From an uncultured Alphaproteobacteria bacterium (GTDB lineage Bacteria > Pseudomonadota > Alphaproteobacteria > RF32 > CAG-239): a stretch of 48,836 nucleotides of DNA. The DNA is taken from contig CALXVV010000006.1 of assembly GCA_944392205.1 (NCBI GenBank), positions 1 through 48,836 on the forward strand, written 5' to 3'. Of the stretch, positions 35,177 to 44,595 are shown piece after piece; the stretch's first letter is position 1; every line of letters starts with the position of its first letter. Position numbers and translations under genes: made by a program. The notes beneath the pieces were generated by a model. It did no database searches, was not told the origin of the DNA, and saw only the letters and a list, made by a program, of their open reading frames with translations.

Positions 35177-35656
35177 ATGTTTAACAAACTCTCATTTTTG
35201 CTGGCCTCTCTTTTCAAGATCGGCTACGCGCCGGCAGCGCCGGGCACCATGGGCTCTTTGGCCACCATTCCCTTTGCATTTTTCTTTACTTATTACTATG
35301 GCACTTGGGGTGTGGCAATTGCTGCGGTTGTTAGTTTCATCATCGGTGTCATTTGTGTAAGAGAAGTCTTAAAAACCAGCCGTCATGATCCCTCTTTTGT
35401 TGTAATTGATGAGTTTTCAGGCCAAATGCTCACCTTTTTGTTTGTGGCTGACTACCTGCAATTTGAAGGTGACAACTGGCTTTTATACCTTTTGGGCTTT
35501 ATGCTCTTTAGAGTTTTTGACATCACCAAACCTTTCCCCGTCGGCTGGGCCGATAAAAAGATTCTCAACGCCTGGGGAGTGATGTTAGATGACATTTTTG
35601 CAGGCCTTTATGCCGGTATTATCTTGTATTTGTTTAACTATTGGATTAATGCCTAA
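35177..35656 (+). CDS. pgpA: Phosphatidylglycerophosphatase A
   Basis: Dephosphorylates phosphatidylglycerophosphate to phosphatidylglycerol in the inner membrane. The 159-residue protein has the conserved GYAPAAPGTMGSLATIP start, VVIDEFSGQ with the catalytic Asp/Glu, and RVFDITKPFPVGWADKK. Three to four membrane helices. Its stop codon is immediately followed by the start codon of the ABC exporter, so phospholipid and lipid-export genes are coupled. SD AAGGCA is modest. Confidence 0.93.
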   Translation: MFNKLSFLLASLFKIGYAPAAPGTMGSLATIPFAFFFTYYYGTWGVAIAAVVSFIIGVICVREVLKTSRHDPSFVVIDEFSGQMLTFLFVADYLQFEGDNWLLYLLGFMLFRVFDITKPFPVGWADKKILNAWGVMLDDIFAGLYAGIILYLFNYWINA

Positions 35657-37420
35657 ATGTTCAAAAGCCTCATCAACAAGATAAAATCATCTTATATTGT
35701 CAGTAACTACTGCAAAATTTATCCCTATGTTAAGCCTTATACATTCAGGGCACTGATTGCCGTTTTGATCACGATTCCGATTGGCTCAATGGATGCAGTC
35801 ATTGCTTGGTCTCTAAAACCCTATATGGATATTGTGATGGTAGAGAAAAACACAGCCTCCACTACATTTATCCCTCTCTTAATCATCATCTTTAGCGTAT
35901 TGCAGAGCCTGCTTAACTACACCGCCACCTACCTCAACACCTGGGTCGGCCGCAAAATTGCCAATGATGTCAAAATAGATTTGTTCTACAAACTAATGCA
36001 CTATGATGCCGGATTTTTTGACAAACGCAACTCCGGGGACATTCAGCAACAATTCAACAACAACGTAGATCTGGCCTGCAACGGCCTACTCTCCAATCTC
36101 AAGCTATTCACCACCCGTGTATTTTCATCATTATCCCTGATTGGGGTACTGTTTTATAATTCCTGGCAGTTGGCAATTGTTGCAGTCATTGTGCTGCTTG
36201 GCGCTCTTTATCCACTCACCTCTCTGCGCCGCAAACTCAAAAGCCTTTTTGATAAAAATATCTTCTCCAGCGGCCTGGTTATGACACATTTTAACGAGAC
36301 CTACAACGGCAACCGCATTATTACATCCTACAACTTATATGAATACCAACTAAATCGTTTCAAAGAGACCTTGCGTTCATTATTCAAGCTAGGCATAAAA
36401 ATGATACAGCGCACCGGCATACTTTCGCCCATTATGCATTTTGTAGTATCCTTGGGAATTGCAGCGGTTATCTGGCTTGGCAGCTACCTGATTGTGACGC
36501 ACCAGATTACGGCCGGTAATTTTGTATCATTCATCACGGCGCTCATTATGTTGTATAATCCGATAAAAAGCATCGGCAACAACTACAACGCGGTTCAGAT
36601 GTCGCTTCTGGCCATGGAAAATGTATTCAGACTTTTAGAAACCACACCGGCCATCACCAATCGTCCCAACGCCAAAACATTAAAAGAAATAAAAGACACC
36701 ATTGAATATAAAGACGTTTGTTTTGAATATGTAAGGAACAAACCGGTATTAAAACATATAAACTTAAGTATCAAAGTCGGTCAAACGATAGCCTTAGTTG
36801 GCAATTCCGGAGGAGGAAAAACGACCTTTGTCAATTTGCTGCCGCGTTTTTATGACGTAAAAAGCGGAGCAATCCTCTTTGACGGTGTTGATATCAGAGA
36901 CTTCGAGCTCAATTCGCTTCGAGACAAGATAGCCATAGTTTTTCAGGACAACTTCTTATTTGCCGGAACAATCATAGAGAATATCTTGCTTGGCAAAGAA
37001 AATGCCTCAGAAGCCGAGATAGCAAGAGCTGTCAAAGGCGCTTGCCTTGAAGAGTTTATCAAAAGTTTAGATAAGGGCCTGGACACCCAAATTGGTGAAA
37101 GAGGTGTCCTGCTTTCAGGCGGACAAAAACAACGCATAGCCATTGCCAGAGCTTTTCTAAAAAATGCACCGATAGTAATACTGGATGAGGCCACTTCTGC
37201 CTTGGATAACAAATCGGAAGCCGTTGTTCAAGAAGCCATTGAAAACCTAATGAAAGACCGCACGGTTTTCATCATTGCCCACCGTTTGTCAACAGTCCAT
37301 AATGCGGACAAGATTGTTGTCATCAACTATGGAGAGATTGTTGAAAGCGGGACCCATCAAGAATTATTAAACAAAGAAAACGGCATTTATGCCTCTCTCT
37401 ATAAAACTCAGTTAACATAA
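35657..37420 (+). CDS. MsbA-like ABC exporter
   Basis: A 587-residue half transporter: six membrane helices (about 30-320), then a nucleotide-binding domain with Walker A GNSGGGKTT, signature LSGGQKQR, Walker B VILDEATSALD and switch AHRLST. It is of the lipid/drug exporter subfamily, and MsbA-type flipping of lipid A or another glycolipid fits the neighbours (pgpA, glycosyltransferases). A multidrug or peptide exporter cannot be excluded by sequence alone. It is contiguous with pgpA (zero spacing) and ten bases before the next gene. Confidence 0.82.
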   Translation: MFKSLINKIKSSYIVSNYCKIYPYVKPYTFRALIAVLITIPIGSMDAVIAWSLKPYMDIVMVEKNTASTTFIPLLIIIFSVLQSLLNYTATYLNTWVGRKIANDVKIDLFYKLMHYDAGFFDKRNSGDIQQQFNNNVDLACNGLLSNLKLFTTRVFSSLSLIGVLFYNSWQLAIVAVIVLLGALYPLTSLRRKLKSLFDKNIFSSGLVMTHFNETYNGNRIITSYNLYEYQLNRFKETLRSLFKLGIKMIQRTGILSPIMHFVVSLGIAAVIWLGSYLIVTHQITAGNFVSFITALIMLYNPIKSIGNNYNAVQMSLLAMENVFRLLETTPAITNRPNAKTLKEIKDTIEYKDVCFEYVRNKPVLKHINLSIKVGQTIALVGNSGGGKTTFVNLLPRFYDVKSGAILFDGVDIRDFELNSLRDKIAIVFQDNFLFAGTIIENILLGKENASEAEIARAVKGACLEEFIKSLDKGLDTQIGERGVLLSGGQKQRIAIARAFLKNAPIVILDEATSALDNKSEAVVQEAIENLMKDRTVFIIAHRLSTVHNADKIVVINYGEIVESGTHQELLNKENGIYASLYKTQLT

Positions 37421-37430
37421 GGATTTTCCC

Positions 37431-38369
37431 ATGCAATTAGGCAAACTTTGGTTAAAGACATTAAGATTTTTGCATTTAATTTCAGAAAATGACTATCGCC
37501 GCGGAAAGATTCGTTACCTTCCACATATAGATAAGGCTGCCGTGCAAAAAGAAATAAATGCTTTCAAGGGCAAAGGTATTACGGAGAGCGAACGTTCCCC
37601 CAAGCTGATTGTAACGCTGACATCTTTTCCGCAACGGATGTATGACATTCACTTTACGCTTTACTCTCTCCTCAACCAAAGCCTAAAGCCTGATGCCGTC
37701 CTTTTGTGGCTGTCAGAAGAAGAGTTTCCCAATCGGGAAAAAGATGTTCCAAGCTCAGTCCTAAAATTGCAAGATAACGGGCTCACCATCAAATGGGTAA
37801 AAGAAAACCTGCGCTCATATAAGAAACTTATTCCCGCGCTAAAAGAATATAAAAATGACATTTTGGTCACGGCAGATGATGACATCTATTATCCTCAAAC
37901 ATGGCTAGAACTCTTATATGCAGGCTATTTAAGGAATCCCAAAGCGGTTCACTGCCATCGCGGCCACAAACTGCAGTTTGACAAAGATGGAAACATTTTG
38001 CCCTACAAGAAATGGAAGCACCGCATTTCACATGATTTTGCCTCATTTCACAACTTTTTCACCGGAGCGGGAGGAGTTCTATATCCGCCACACAGCTTAT
38101 ACCGAGATGTAACAGAAGTTAAGCTTTTCCAACGTCTGGCTCCCAACGCGGACGACATCTGGTTCTGGGCAATGGCCGTTTTGCAGGGAACACCGATAGA
38201 TATAGTTGAAAACAACCTAAAACAACTGATTTATATCAACCCCGAAAGAGAATTAAAACTAACCTCAGAGCTCACTTTGGCAATGGTAAACACCGCCAGT
38301 GGCCAAAATGACAGGCAAATCAAGCAAATCATGCATCACTATCCGCAGTTGATGAATTACTTAAGCTAA
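37431..38369 (+). CDS. Glycosyltransferase-like protein
   Basis: A 312-residue protein with a GT-A-type layout: LIVTLTSFPQRMYDIHFTLY near residue 60, LLWLSEEEFP, then TADDDIYYP (about 145-153), a DXD-type nucleotide-sugar motif, and NADDIWFWAMA. It resembles a family of capsule/LPS-associated glycosyltransferases with a DDD motif. No membrane helix is evident, so it is cytoplasmic or peripheral. It probably belongs to the pgpA-exporter operon, and may add sugars to the exported glycolipid. Substrate unknown. It meets the following gene tail-to-tail without an obvious terminator. Confidence 0.68.
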   Translation: MQLGKLWLKTLRFLHLISENDYRRGKIRYLPHIDKAAVQKEINAFKGKGITESERSPKLIVTLTSFPQRMYDIHFTLYSLLNQSLKPDAVLLWLSEEEFPNREKDVPSSVLKLQDNGLTIKWVKENLRSYKKLIPALKEYKNDILVTADDDIYYPQTWLELLYAGYLRNPKAVHCHRGHKLQFDKDGNILPYKKWKHRISHDFASFHNFFTGAGGVLYPPHSLYRDVTEVKLFQRLAPNADDIWFWAMAVLQGTPIDIVENNLKQLIYINPERELKLTSELTLAMVNTASGQNDRQIKQIMHHYPQLMNYLS

Positions 38370-38381
38370 AAAGCCGGCAAA

Positions 38382-39269
38382 CTACTTTAATCGCCTAAGT
38401 TTTTCGCTCAATATACTGTTTTTTGGACACAGACATAAGAGAAAAGAAAACAATACTGTCCGTAATTTCAAATAAACATTATAATACCACGGATACACTT
38501 TCTGCAGGTATTTCTTAGCTTTAAAAATATCTGGATTATTTTTCTTGTAAACAGACAGAAAGTTTTGCCATCTTTCGTTTAGAATTTTTCTGTTATGCAT
38601 AATTCGGCGCATTTTCTCATCTGTGCCAAAAGAAGCCCCTTCTTTATGTAAAACATAAGTATTAACCATGACGACATTAATATAGCCAGCCTTCAGAGCT
38701 CTGCAAGCCAAATCGTTTTCCTCGCAATAGCCCTTACCAAAGATTTCATCAAACAGCCCTATTTTCTCAATAGCGCTGCGTCTAAGCCCCAAACAAAAAC
38801 CGTGGGGCACCAAAGTCTTAATATACTTTTTCTCCCCGGCGACACTCTCAGCCAAGGCATCGGCCTTGTTTACATCTGCGGGAAATGCCTTTCGCTCAAA
38901 AGAATTTCCTCCCAAAGGTGCCGCACAAGCGATTTGAGGATTGCTATCAAAGCACTCAATAAATTTATCCAAAAAAGTAGTAGGAACCTCTGTATCTGAA
39001 TTTAATAAAACGACGATGGGGCTTTTTGCCAAGCCCACGGCCCGATTACAACTCTTAATAAAACCCATATTCTGATGATTATTAAGCAAGACGACACTAT
39101 GTTTCTCGGCATAGTTTTGCAAAAAGTCAGCGGTCTCACTTCCTGGACAGTCATTAACTAAGATGACTTCTGCCTGATTTAGATTTCTGACTTTTTCCAA
39201 ACTTTTCAAACAAGCCTTCAGTTCATCCAAAGCGTGATAAACGGGAATAATGACAGATATATTGCTCAC
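38382..39269 (-). CDS. Family 2 glycosyltransferase
   Basis: A 295-residue inverting GT2 enzyme: ISVIIPVYHALDELKACLKS at the N-terminus, VILVNDCPGS, LLNSDTEVP as the DXD motif, GLRRSAIEKIGLFDE and GYCEENDLACRALKAG, the acceptor-side acidic motif. This resembles rhamnosyl- and related transferases of O-antigen or capsule synthesis. GTG 39269 is chosen as start: AAGGAG lies seven bases upstream and the GT-A fold begins at once. A longer frame would include unrelated residues. Convergent with the previous gene. Confidence 0.82.
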   Translation of the reverse strand: MSNISVIIPVYHALDELKACLKSLEKVRNLNQAEVILVNDCPGSETADFLQNYAEKHSVVLLNNHQNMGFIKSCNRAVGLAKSPIVVLLNSDTEVPTTFLDKFIECFDSNPQIACAAPLGGNSFERKAFPADVNKADALAESVAGEKKYIKTLVPHGFCLGLRRSAIEKIGLFDEIFGKGYCEENDLACRALKAGYINVVMVNTYVLHKEGASFGTDEKMRRIMHNRKILNERWQNFLSVYKKNNPDIFKAKKYLQKVYPWYYNVYLKLRTVLFSFLLCLCPKNSILSEKLRRLK

Positions 39270-39391
39270 AACTATACTCCTTGTGTTCCCCAAGATACTA
39301 AAAACAAGGTTTAAAGCAATATAAAATGACAAAGATTCACCAAATAATAATCTTTTTTATGATAGAATAAAGAAAAGATATGGAGGTCGCC

Positions 39392-39976
39392 ATGAAAAAT
39401 ACCGTTAAAAAATTCTATTACAGCCGCAAGAAACTTGGATTATATTTGCTTTTTAACCTATTGTTACTGACACTAGCCATATTATTTACCTTGACTGTCT
39501 TTCCAGATTATCCTGTAGTCTATTACTTTGCCATTGGCAGTTGTCTGCTCTCGGTAATGGGAGCTCTTACTGTTTTTCTCCTACCTTTGCCTTTGGCAGT
39601 TATCAGTGAAGACAGCATCAAGATAGACCGAGCCGAACCTTTGCCCTGGACATCTGTCCGTTCCATTCGTAAGGTACGCCTTGGCACAGGAATTTTTAGC
39701 AAGTCAATCCTTCGCCTCACCCCAAGGAGTCTAGGCAGTTACCATTTGAACTTAATGCAAAAGATTTCCGCAAAAAGCGAATTTGGCTCTTTCTCTATTC
39801 CGCTTTACGCAATGAATAGCAAAGATGCTCAGCAAATCGAAAAAGAGATTCGCAAATGTTTTGCAGAGATGGCACCCAAAAAAGCTCACACTCCCCCAAA
39901 GAAGACGACACACCACACCAGTGCCCCACGCAAGACTAAAAGAGTAGCAAAAAAACGCAAAGACCAGGCGCTATAG
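39392..39976 (+). CDS. Membrane protein resembling the STM3941 family
   Basis: A 194-residue protein with two membrane helices (about 15-35 and 43-65), then a small beta-rich domain starting ISEDSIKIDRAEPLPWTSVRSIRKV, like the PH-like part of STM3941-type proteins, and a lysine/histidine/proline-rich tail (THHTSAPRKTKRVAKKRK). ATG 39392 follows GGAGG; an earlier ATG at 39380 overlaps that Shine-Dalgarno. The basic tail could contact phospholipid or nucleic acid. Function unknown; convergent with the patatin gene. Confidence 0.5.
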   Translation: MKNTVKKFYYSRKKLGLYLLFNLLLLTLAILFTLTVFPDYPVVYYFAIGSCLLSVMGALTVFLLPLPLAVISEDSIKIDRAEPLPWTSVRSIRKVRLGTGIFSKSILRLTPRSLGSYHLNLMQKISAKSEFGSFSIPLYAMNSKDAQQIEKEIRKCFAEMAPKKAHTPPKKTTHHTSAPRKTKRVAKKRKDQAL

Positions 39977-39987
39977 AAGAACAGACT

Positions 39988-40836
39988 TCACTTCTGAGCC
40001 AAAAACGATTTTACCAACGCCAAAGAGTTTTCTGCATCTTTGCGCCCAAGATCATACATATCTTTAACAATATCCAAATTAGATTCCATTTTAGAGATAT
40101 TAATTTTCTTGCTCGGACGCAAAACAAATATTCTGCCTTCTTTTTCAAGCCGTTCAATTTCATCAAGCTCTTGGTTATACATTTCATGCCGATGAAGCAC
40201 AGCATTCACAAAATTTGGATATTTACGATAGACAAGCTTTGTCAACCATTGTAGATGAGAAGGTCTCTTACGATATCCCTTTGGACGCGTCAGAACGACA
40301 ACATTTTTATCATACCCCATATTAATAAAAGCTTGAACCGGGATACTATCACAAATTCCGCCATCCAAAAGTTTTTTGCCCCCCACGTTCACAATTTTAG
40401 ACACCAAGGGCAACGAGGCCGAAGCCCGCAGAAAATCTATTTCTGAGGTCATGTTATGACAATGAATATACTCAGGCCTGCCGGTTTCAACATTTGAGCA
40501 GACGACATAAAACTTAGTTGACGAACTTTCAAAAGTTTCATTATCAAAAGGATCTAATTTTTCCGGCAAATCATGATAACAGAACTTGACATCGACAATA
40601 TTGCCGCTCAACAGCCAAGAGCGAAAACTCATAAATCGATAATCATTGCCATACTCAAGATTGTAGCGGATACTGCGTCCGATCTGTCCGGCCACGAATG
40701 AACAACCATGGATGGCACCGGCAGAAACACCGATAACACCATCAAAAGTAATGCCCTGTTCCATAAAGATATCTAAAACACCCGCAGTATAAATTCCACG
40801 TTTGGCGCCGCCTTCCAGAACCAATCCTGTTTTCAT
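39988..40836 (-). CDS. Patatin-like phospholipase
   Basis: A 282-residue cytoplasmic serine hydrolase of the patatin family, YjjU-like by length. The oxyanion loop is LEGGAKRGIYTAG, the nucleophile elbow GVSAGAIHG and the catalytic Asp in LLDGGICDSIPVQ. It would hydrolyse acyl esters of phospholipids or similar lipids. ATG 40836 is preferred: GAGGAA lies about eight bases upstream; the longer frame starts at GTG 40860. Divergent from the UDP-glucose dehydrogenase. Confidence 0.88.
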   Translation of the reverse strand: MKTGLVLEGGAKRGIYTAGVLDIFMEQGITFDGVIGVSAGAIHGCSFVAGQIGRSIRYNLEYGNDYRFMSFRSWLLSGNIVDVKFCYHDLPEKLDPFDNETFESSSTKFYVVCSNVETGRPEYIHCHNMTSEIDFLRASASLPLVSKIVNVGGKKLLDGGICDSIPVQAFINMGYDKNVVVLTRPKGYRKRPSHLQWLTKLVYRKYPNFVNAVLHRHEMYNQELDEIERLEKEGRIFVLRPSKKINISKMESNLDIVKDMYDLGRKDAENSLALVKSFLAQK

Positions 40837-40935
40837 TACCAAATTCCTCACATAAGCCACAATAATAAGTTACTATAAATACTCATCATATACGAGTCAA
40901 TCATCAATCTATCCCCCTAGGATTAGGTGGTTCTA

Positions 40936-40964
40936 TTGACTAACAAGAAGAATTTGTTTATCCT
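40936..40964 (+). promoter_or_regulatory. Promoter of UDP-glucose dehydrogenase-galE
   Basis: TTGACT (40936-40941), 17-base spacer, TATCCT (40959-40964), about 32 bases before the ATG. Confidence 0.5.
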
Positions 40965-40996
40965 CACAACAGTGTGAATATAAGAAGGCATGGACT

Positions 40997-42346
40997 ATGA
41001 AAATCGGAATTATCGGAACGGGCTATGTAGGGCTCCCCTCTGGCGTTGGTTTTGCAGAGCTTGGCAACCAAGTTACCTGTATTGACCAAAACATTGAAAA
41101 GATTGAAAGCCTCCAAGCAGGAAAACTAACTTTGTATGAAGATGGATTGGAGGAATTATTTGCAAAGAATGTCAAAGAGGGCCGGCTACGTTTCACGACT
41201 TCAATGAAAGAAGGCGTCAGTGGTGCTGATGTCGTTATAATCGCCGTTGGCACGCCGCCACACCCGGTTACCAAAGAAGCAGATATGAAATATATCTATG
41301 CAGCGGCAACGGAGTTATCACAATACCTGACTGGCTATACTGTTGTAGCCAACAAGTCTACTGTTCCGGTCGGCACCGGAGACGATGTTGAAACAATCAT
41401 CAAAAAAACAAACCCCTTTGCAGATTTTGACGTTGTTTCGCTACCGGAATTTTTGCGAGAAGGCTTTGCCATTCACGACTTTTTCAATCCGGACCGCATC
41501 GTAGTGGGCGCCAACACAGAAAAAGCCGCTAACGTTATCAAAGAATTATATAAGCCCTTTGCTGACAAGACCAAAATGTTATTTGTAAAACGTCGGTCAT
41601 CAGAAACGATCAAATATGCCTCCAACGCATTTTTGGCCATCAAAATACATTACATTAATGAGATGGCAAATTTCTGCGAAAAGACGGGAGCCGATGTCTT
41701 GGAAGTTGCCCAAGGCATGGGACTAGACAGCCGTATCGGGCCCAAGTTTCTGAATCCGGGCCCCGGCTATGGCGGTAGCTGTTTCCCCAAAGACACCATG
41801 GCCATGGCATATATGGCCAGACAAAACAATGTTGAGATGAGCCTGATAAATGCGGCCATAGAGGGCAACAAAGCCCGCAAGAAGCAAATGGCAGAGCGGA
41901 TTTTAGAGTCCGTCAAAGACATCGAAAGCCCTAAAATTGCGGTATTAGGACTGGCTTTTAAGGATGGGACTGATGATTGCCGCCAATCCCCTGCCATGGA
42001 AATTATTGCAAATCTTTTGGAAAAAAATGCCAACATCACTGCCTATGATCCCAAAGCCATGGGAACAGCCTGTCAACTGCTTGGCAATAAAATTAACTAT
42101 GCTGATGACATGTATCAACCCCTAAAAGATGCCGACGTCTTAGCTATTTTGACAGAGTGGAAACAGTTTAGAGAGCTGGATTTGCAAAAAGCCTCCATGC
42201 TGATGCGCCACAAGAATATTGTTGATTGCCGCAACCTGCTGGATGCCCAAAAAGCAGCAGAAGCTGGCTTTAGGTACCAAGGAATAGGCAAAAAAGCAGA
42301 ACCAAGTATGTCAAAAGGCTTAACTCACCAAACGGAGGTTGCATGA
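40997..42346 (+). CDS. UDP-glucose 6-dehydrogenase
   Basis: Two-step NAD-dependent oxidation of UDP-glucose to UDP-glucuronate, a precursor of acidic surface polysaccharides. The 449-residue product has the Rossmann motif GIIGTGYVGLPSG, VAVGTPP-type VIIAVGTPP, STVPVGTG, and the catalytic Cys in GPGYGGSCFPKDT (around residue 260). The C-terminal UDP-binding domain includes VLGLAFKDGTDDCRQSP. A UDP-N-acetylmannosamine dehydrogenase is unlikely given these motifs. Its TGA overlaps the galE ATG by four bases (ATGA). Confidence 0.93.
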   Translation: MKIGIIGTGYVGLPSGVGFAELGNQVTCIDQNIEKIESLQAGKLTLYEDGLEELFAKNVKEGRLRFTTSMKEGVSGADVVIIAVGTPPHPVTKEADMKYIYAAATELSQYLTGYTVVANKSTVPVGTGDDVETIIKKTNPFADFDVVSLPEFLREGFAIHDFFNPDRIVVGANTEKAANVIKELYKPFADKTKMLFVKRRSSETIKYASNAFLAIKIHYINEMANFCEKTGADVLEVAQGMGLDSRIGPKFLNPGPGYGGSCFPKDTMAMAYMARQNNVEMSLINAAIEGNKARKKQMAERILESVKDIESPKIAVLGLAFKDGTDDCRQSPAMEIIANLLEKNANITAYDPKAMGTACQLLGNKINYADDMYQPLKDADVLAILTEWKQFRELDLQKASMLMRHKNIVDCRNLLDAQKAAEAGFRYQGIGKKAEPSMSKGLTHQTEVA

Positions 42347-43311
42347 TTTTAGTTTTTGGCGGTGCCGGTTATATTGGCTCACACACGGTCAAACATTTGC
42401 TTGATAACGGATATGAGTGCGTTGTTGCTGATAATTTGATTTATGGACATAGAGAAGCGGTTGATAAGAGAGCTGAGTTTATACATGCAGACTTGCTCAA
42501 CCCTATTTCAATAAGGGACGTTTTCAAAAATCGCAAAATAGATGCCGTCATCCACTTTGCCGCTTTCACATACGTGGGAGAAAGTGTCAATGACCCGCAA
42601 AAATATTATATAAACAATGTTGTCGGCACCACCAACTTGCTGAATGTCATGCTTGAAAATGGGGTAAAGAAGATTGTCTTCTCAAGCACCTGTGCCACCT
42701 ATGGAGAACCGCAATATACGCCAATAGATGAAAAACACCCGCAAAACCCCATCAATCCTTATGGACGCACCAAACTGATGATTGAGCAAATCTTTGCAGA
42801 CTATGAAAGGGCTTATGGGCTCAAACATATTGCCCTGCGGTACTTCAACGCCGCAGGCTGTGCCAAAGATGGGAGCATCGGAGAAAGCCACACACCGGAA
42901 ACACACCTGATTCCATTGGTTTTAAAAGCGATAAAAGGAGAACGGGAAAAGATCAGCGTTTTTGGCACCGATTATGACACTCCGGATGGCACCTGTATCA
43001 GAGATTATATCCATGTTGAAGACCTGGCCCTAGCTCACCGCCTGGCGGTTGAAAAGTTGGATGAATATAGTGGCTGCCTAAATTTGGGCACGGGAGTTGG
43101 CACCAGTGTCAAAGAGATAATTGACGCGGCTGAAAAAGTCAGTGGCAAAAAATGCCCGGTAGAATACGGCCCCAGACGCGCCGGAGACCCGGCTAAATTA
43201 TATGCCGACAATCAAAAGGTAAAAACGATTTTAGGATGGCAACCAAGCTATACCAATATAGAAGATATTATCAAGACAGCTTGGAACTGGGAAATAAACA
43301 GAAAGTTCTAG
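42343..43311 (+). CDS. galE: UDP-glucose 4-epimerase
   Basis: Interconverts UDP-glucose and UDP-galactose (or the uronate pair) with bound NAD. The 322-residue extended SDR has GGAGYIGSHTVKHLL, DNLIYGHREAV, FSSTCATYG and the catalytic YGRTK, then RYFNAAGC and TPDGTCIRDYIHVEDLA (family core: RDYIHVEDLA). It is translationally coupled to the dehydrogenase. Since UDP-glucuronate can also be epimerised by GalE-like enzymes, a UDP-glucuronate 4-epimerase role is possible; the TPDGTCIRDYIH stretch favours GalE. Confidence 0.9.
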   Translation: MILVFGGAGYIGSHTVKHLLDNGYECVVADNLIYGHREAVDKRAEFIHADLLNPISIRDVFKNRKIDAVIHFAAFTYVGESVNDPQKYYINNVVGTTNLLNVMLENGVKKIVFSSTCATYGEPQYTPIDEKHPQNPINPYGRTKLMIEQIFADYERAYGLKHIALRYFNAAGCAKDGSIGESHTPETHLIPLVLKAIKGEREKISVFGTDYDTPDGTCIRDYIHVEDLALAHRLAVEKLDEYSGCLNLGTGVGTSVKEIIDAAEKVSGKKCPVEYGPRRAGDPAKLYADNQKVKTILGWQPSYTNIEDIIKTAWNWEINRKF

Positions 43312-43314
43312 CTC

Positions 43315-43812
43315 TTATTTCTGTTTATAAGGAGTTAGACGCGGAATAAAACGAGGAACGTTATTTTTATAATCGACATAAGCCTGCCCATAGCGTTTGA
43401 GCAAACCTTTCTCCTCCGAAAGAGGAAAATAAACGGCATTGATACCGATAAAAATCACGAGATAGATAAGCAATGCAAGGCTCTGAAAAAAGATTGCCTC
43501 AGCCAAAAGAACAAAAAACACACCAAGCAGCATCGGATTTCTGACATAAGCATAAGGGCCTGAGGTAATAAGCTTGTTGATAGGATTCCAAGGAGCTAGG
43601 GAACCCTTTTTAACCTCAACAAATAATTTTATGGTCCAAACCATGAGGAAAAGACCAAAAGCCAAAGAAGCAACCATCAATAAAAGCAAAAAAGGATTTT
43701 GCCAAGAGATGATATTAAATCCGCAAAAATACAAAATGATTAAAGGGATTGTAATTAAAACATTAAATGGTAAAATTAAGATAGCTTTTAACATAACCTT
43801 ATCCAATTTCAT
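43315..43812 (-). CDS. Isoprenylcysteine carboxyl methyltransferase-like membrane protein
   Basis: A 165-residue membrane protein with about four helices and the family's SAM-binding C-terminal region: TSGPYAYVRNPMLLGVF and EEKGLLKRYGQAYVDYKNNVPRFIPR (core: LLKRYGQAYVDYKNNV). Bacterial members often have unknown acceptors, including lipids and quinones. Convergent with galE, three bases between the stops. Divergent from the BioG-like gene. Confidence 0.78.
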   Translation of the reverse strand: MKLDKVMLKAILILPFNVLITIPLIILYFCGFNIISWQNPFLLLLMVASLAFGLFLMVWTIKLFVEVKKGSLAPWNPINKLITSGPYAYVRNPMLLGVFFVLLAEAIFFQSLALLIYLVIFIGINAVYFPLSEEKGLLKRYGQAYVDYKNNVPRFIPRLTPYKQK

Positions 43813-43849
43813 TACAAATTAAGTTGATAGTACATATAAAAGGATAAAA

Positions 43850-44497
43850 ATGCAATATTACCTACAAAAAAATAATTCGGACAATTTAATTATATTTTTC
43901 AGCGGTTGGGGATGTGATGAACATCAATTCAGCAATTTACAAGATAGTAAAGATGTATTGATTTTGTATGATCACCAAAATCTTAAATTAGAATTTGATT
44001 TTTCTAAATACCAGCAAATAGATATTATCGCCTACTCTGCCGGGGTTTTTATAGCCTCGATAATAGGAGATAAAATACCCAATGTATCAAAAAGAATAGC
44101 CATATGCGGAAACCCTCATCTGTTTGATGAGAAACTAGGGCTCTCACAAGCAACTATAAAGCTATTCAAAAGTATTAATTTAGACAACTATATGGAATTC
44201 AGGCGCCAATATATGGTAGAAACAGACGATGAATTTAAAAGATACAATCAGCTTGAATCCCAAAGAAGCCTTGAGAGCTGCCAACAAGAATTAAAATCTC
44301 TGCAGCAATTGTATCAAAAGCACAAAAAAGATATTAACCCGAAATTTGACTTTGCTCTTGCCGCGGAGAATGATGTTCTTTTTAATCTACAAGAACAAAA
44401 AGATTTTTATAAAGACAAACTTCACATCATTCCGCAGAGCAAGCACCACATTTTCTTCAAATTCAAAAACTTTGAAGAAATTTTGTCACTGCAATAA
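43850..44497 (+). CDS. DUF452/BioG-like alpha/beta hydrolase
   Basis: A 215-residue protein of the DUF452 family, which includes BioG, the pimeloyl-ACP methyl ester esterase of some biotin pathways. The start LIIFFSGWGCDEHQF and the nucleophile elbow AYSAGVF are typical, and a C-terminal catalytic His lies in SKHHIFFKF. The gene is more A/T-rich than its neighbours. No other bio gene is present here, so the biotin role is unproven. Start ATG follows AAGGATAAAA. Confidence 0.72.
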   Translation: MQYYLQKNNSDNLIIFFSGWGCDEHQFSNLQDSKDVLILYDHQNLKLEFDFSKYQQIDIIAYSAGVFIASIIGDKIPNVSKRIAICGNPHLFDEKLGLSQATIKLFKSINLDNYMEFRRQYMVETDDEFKRYNQLESQRSLESCQQELKSLQQLYQKHKKDINPKFDFALAAENDVLFNLQEQKDFYKDKLHIIPQSKHHIFFKFKNFEEILSLQ

Positions 44498-44534
44498 TGA
44501 AGCGAAGATTGACAATCAACCTCTTATCTAGCCA

Positions 44535-44592
44535 CAAAAAACTGCACATAATCTGTCTCCTAAAAATTAGCCAGATTATGTGCAGAATTGAG
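44535..44592 (-). terminator. Terminator of the PcfJ-like gene pair
   Basis: Perfect 14-bp arms CTGCACATAATCTG (44542-44555) and CAGATTATGTGCAG (44572-44585) with a 16-base loop, followed in the leftward direction by six T's (44535-44541 region). It lies just after the stop of the 174-residue gene. Confidence 0.88.
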
Positions 44593-44595
44593 ACT

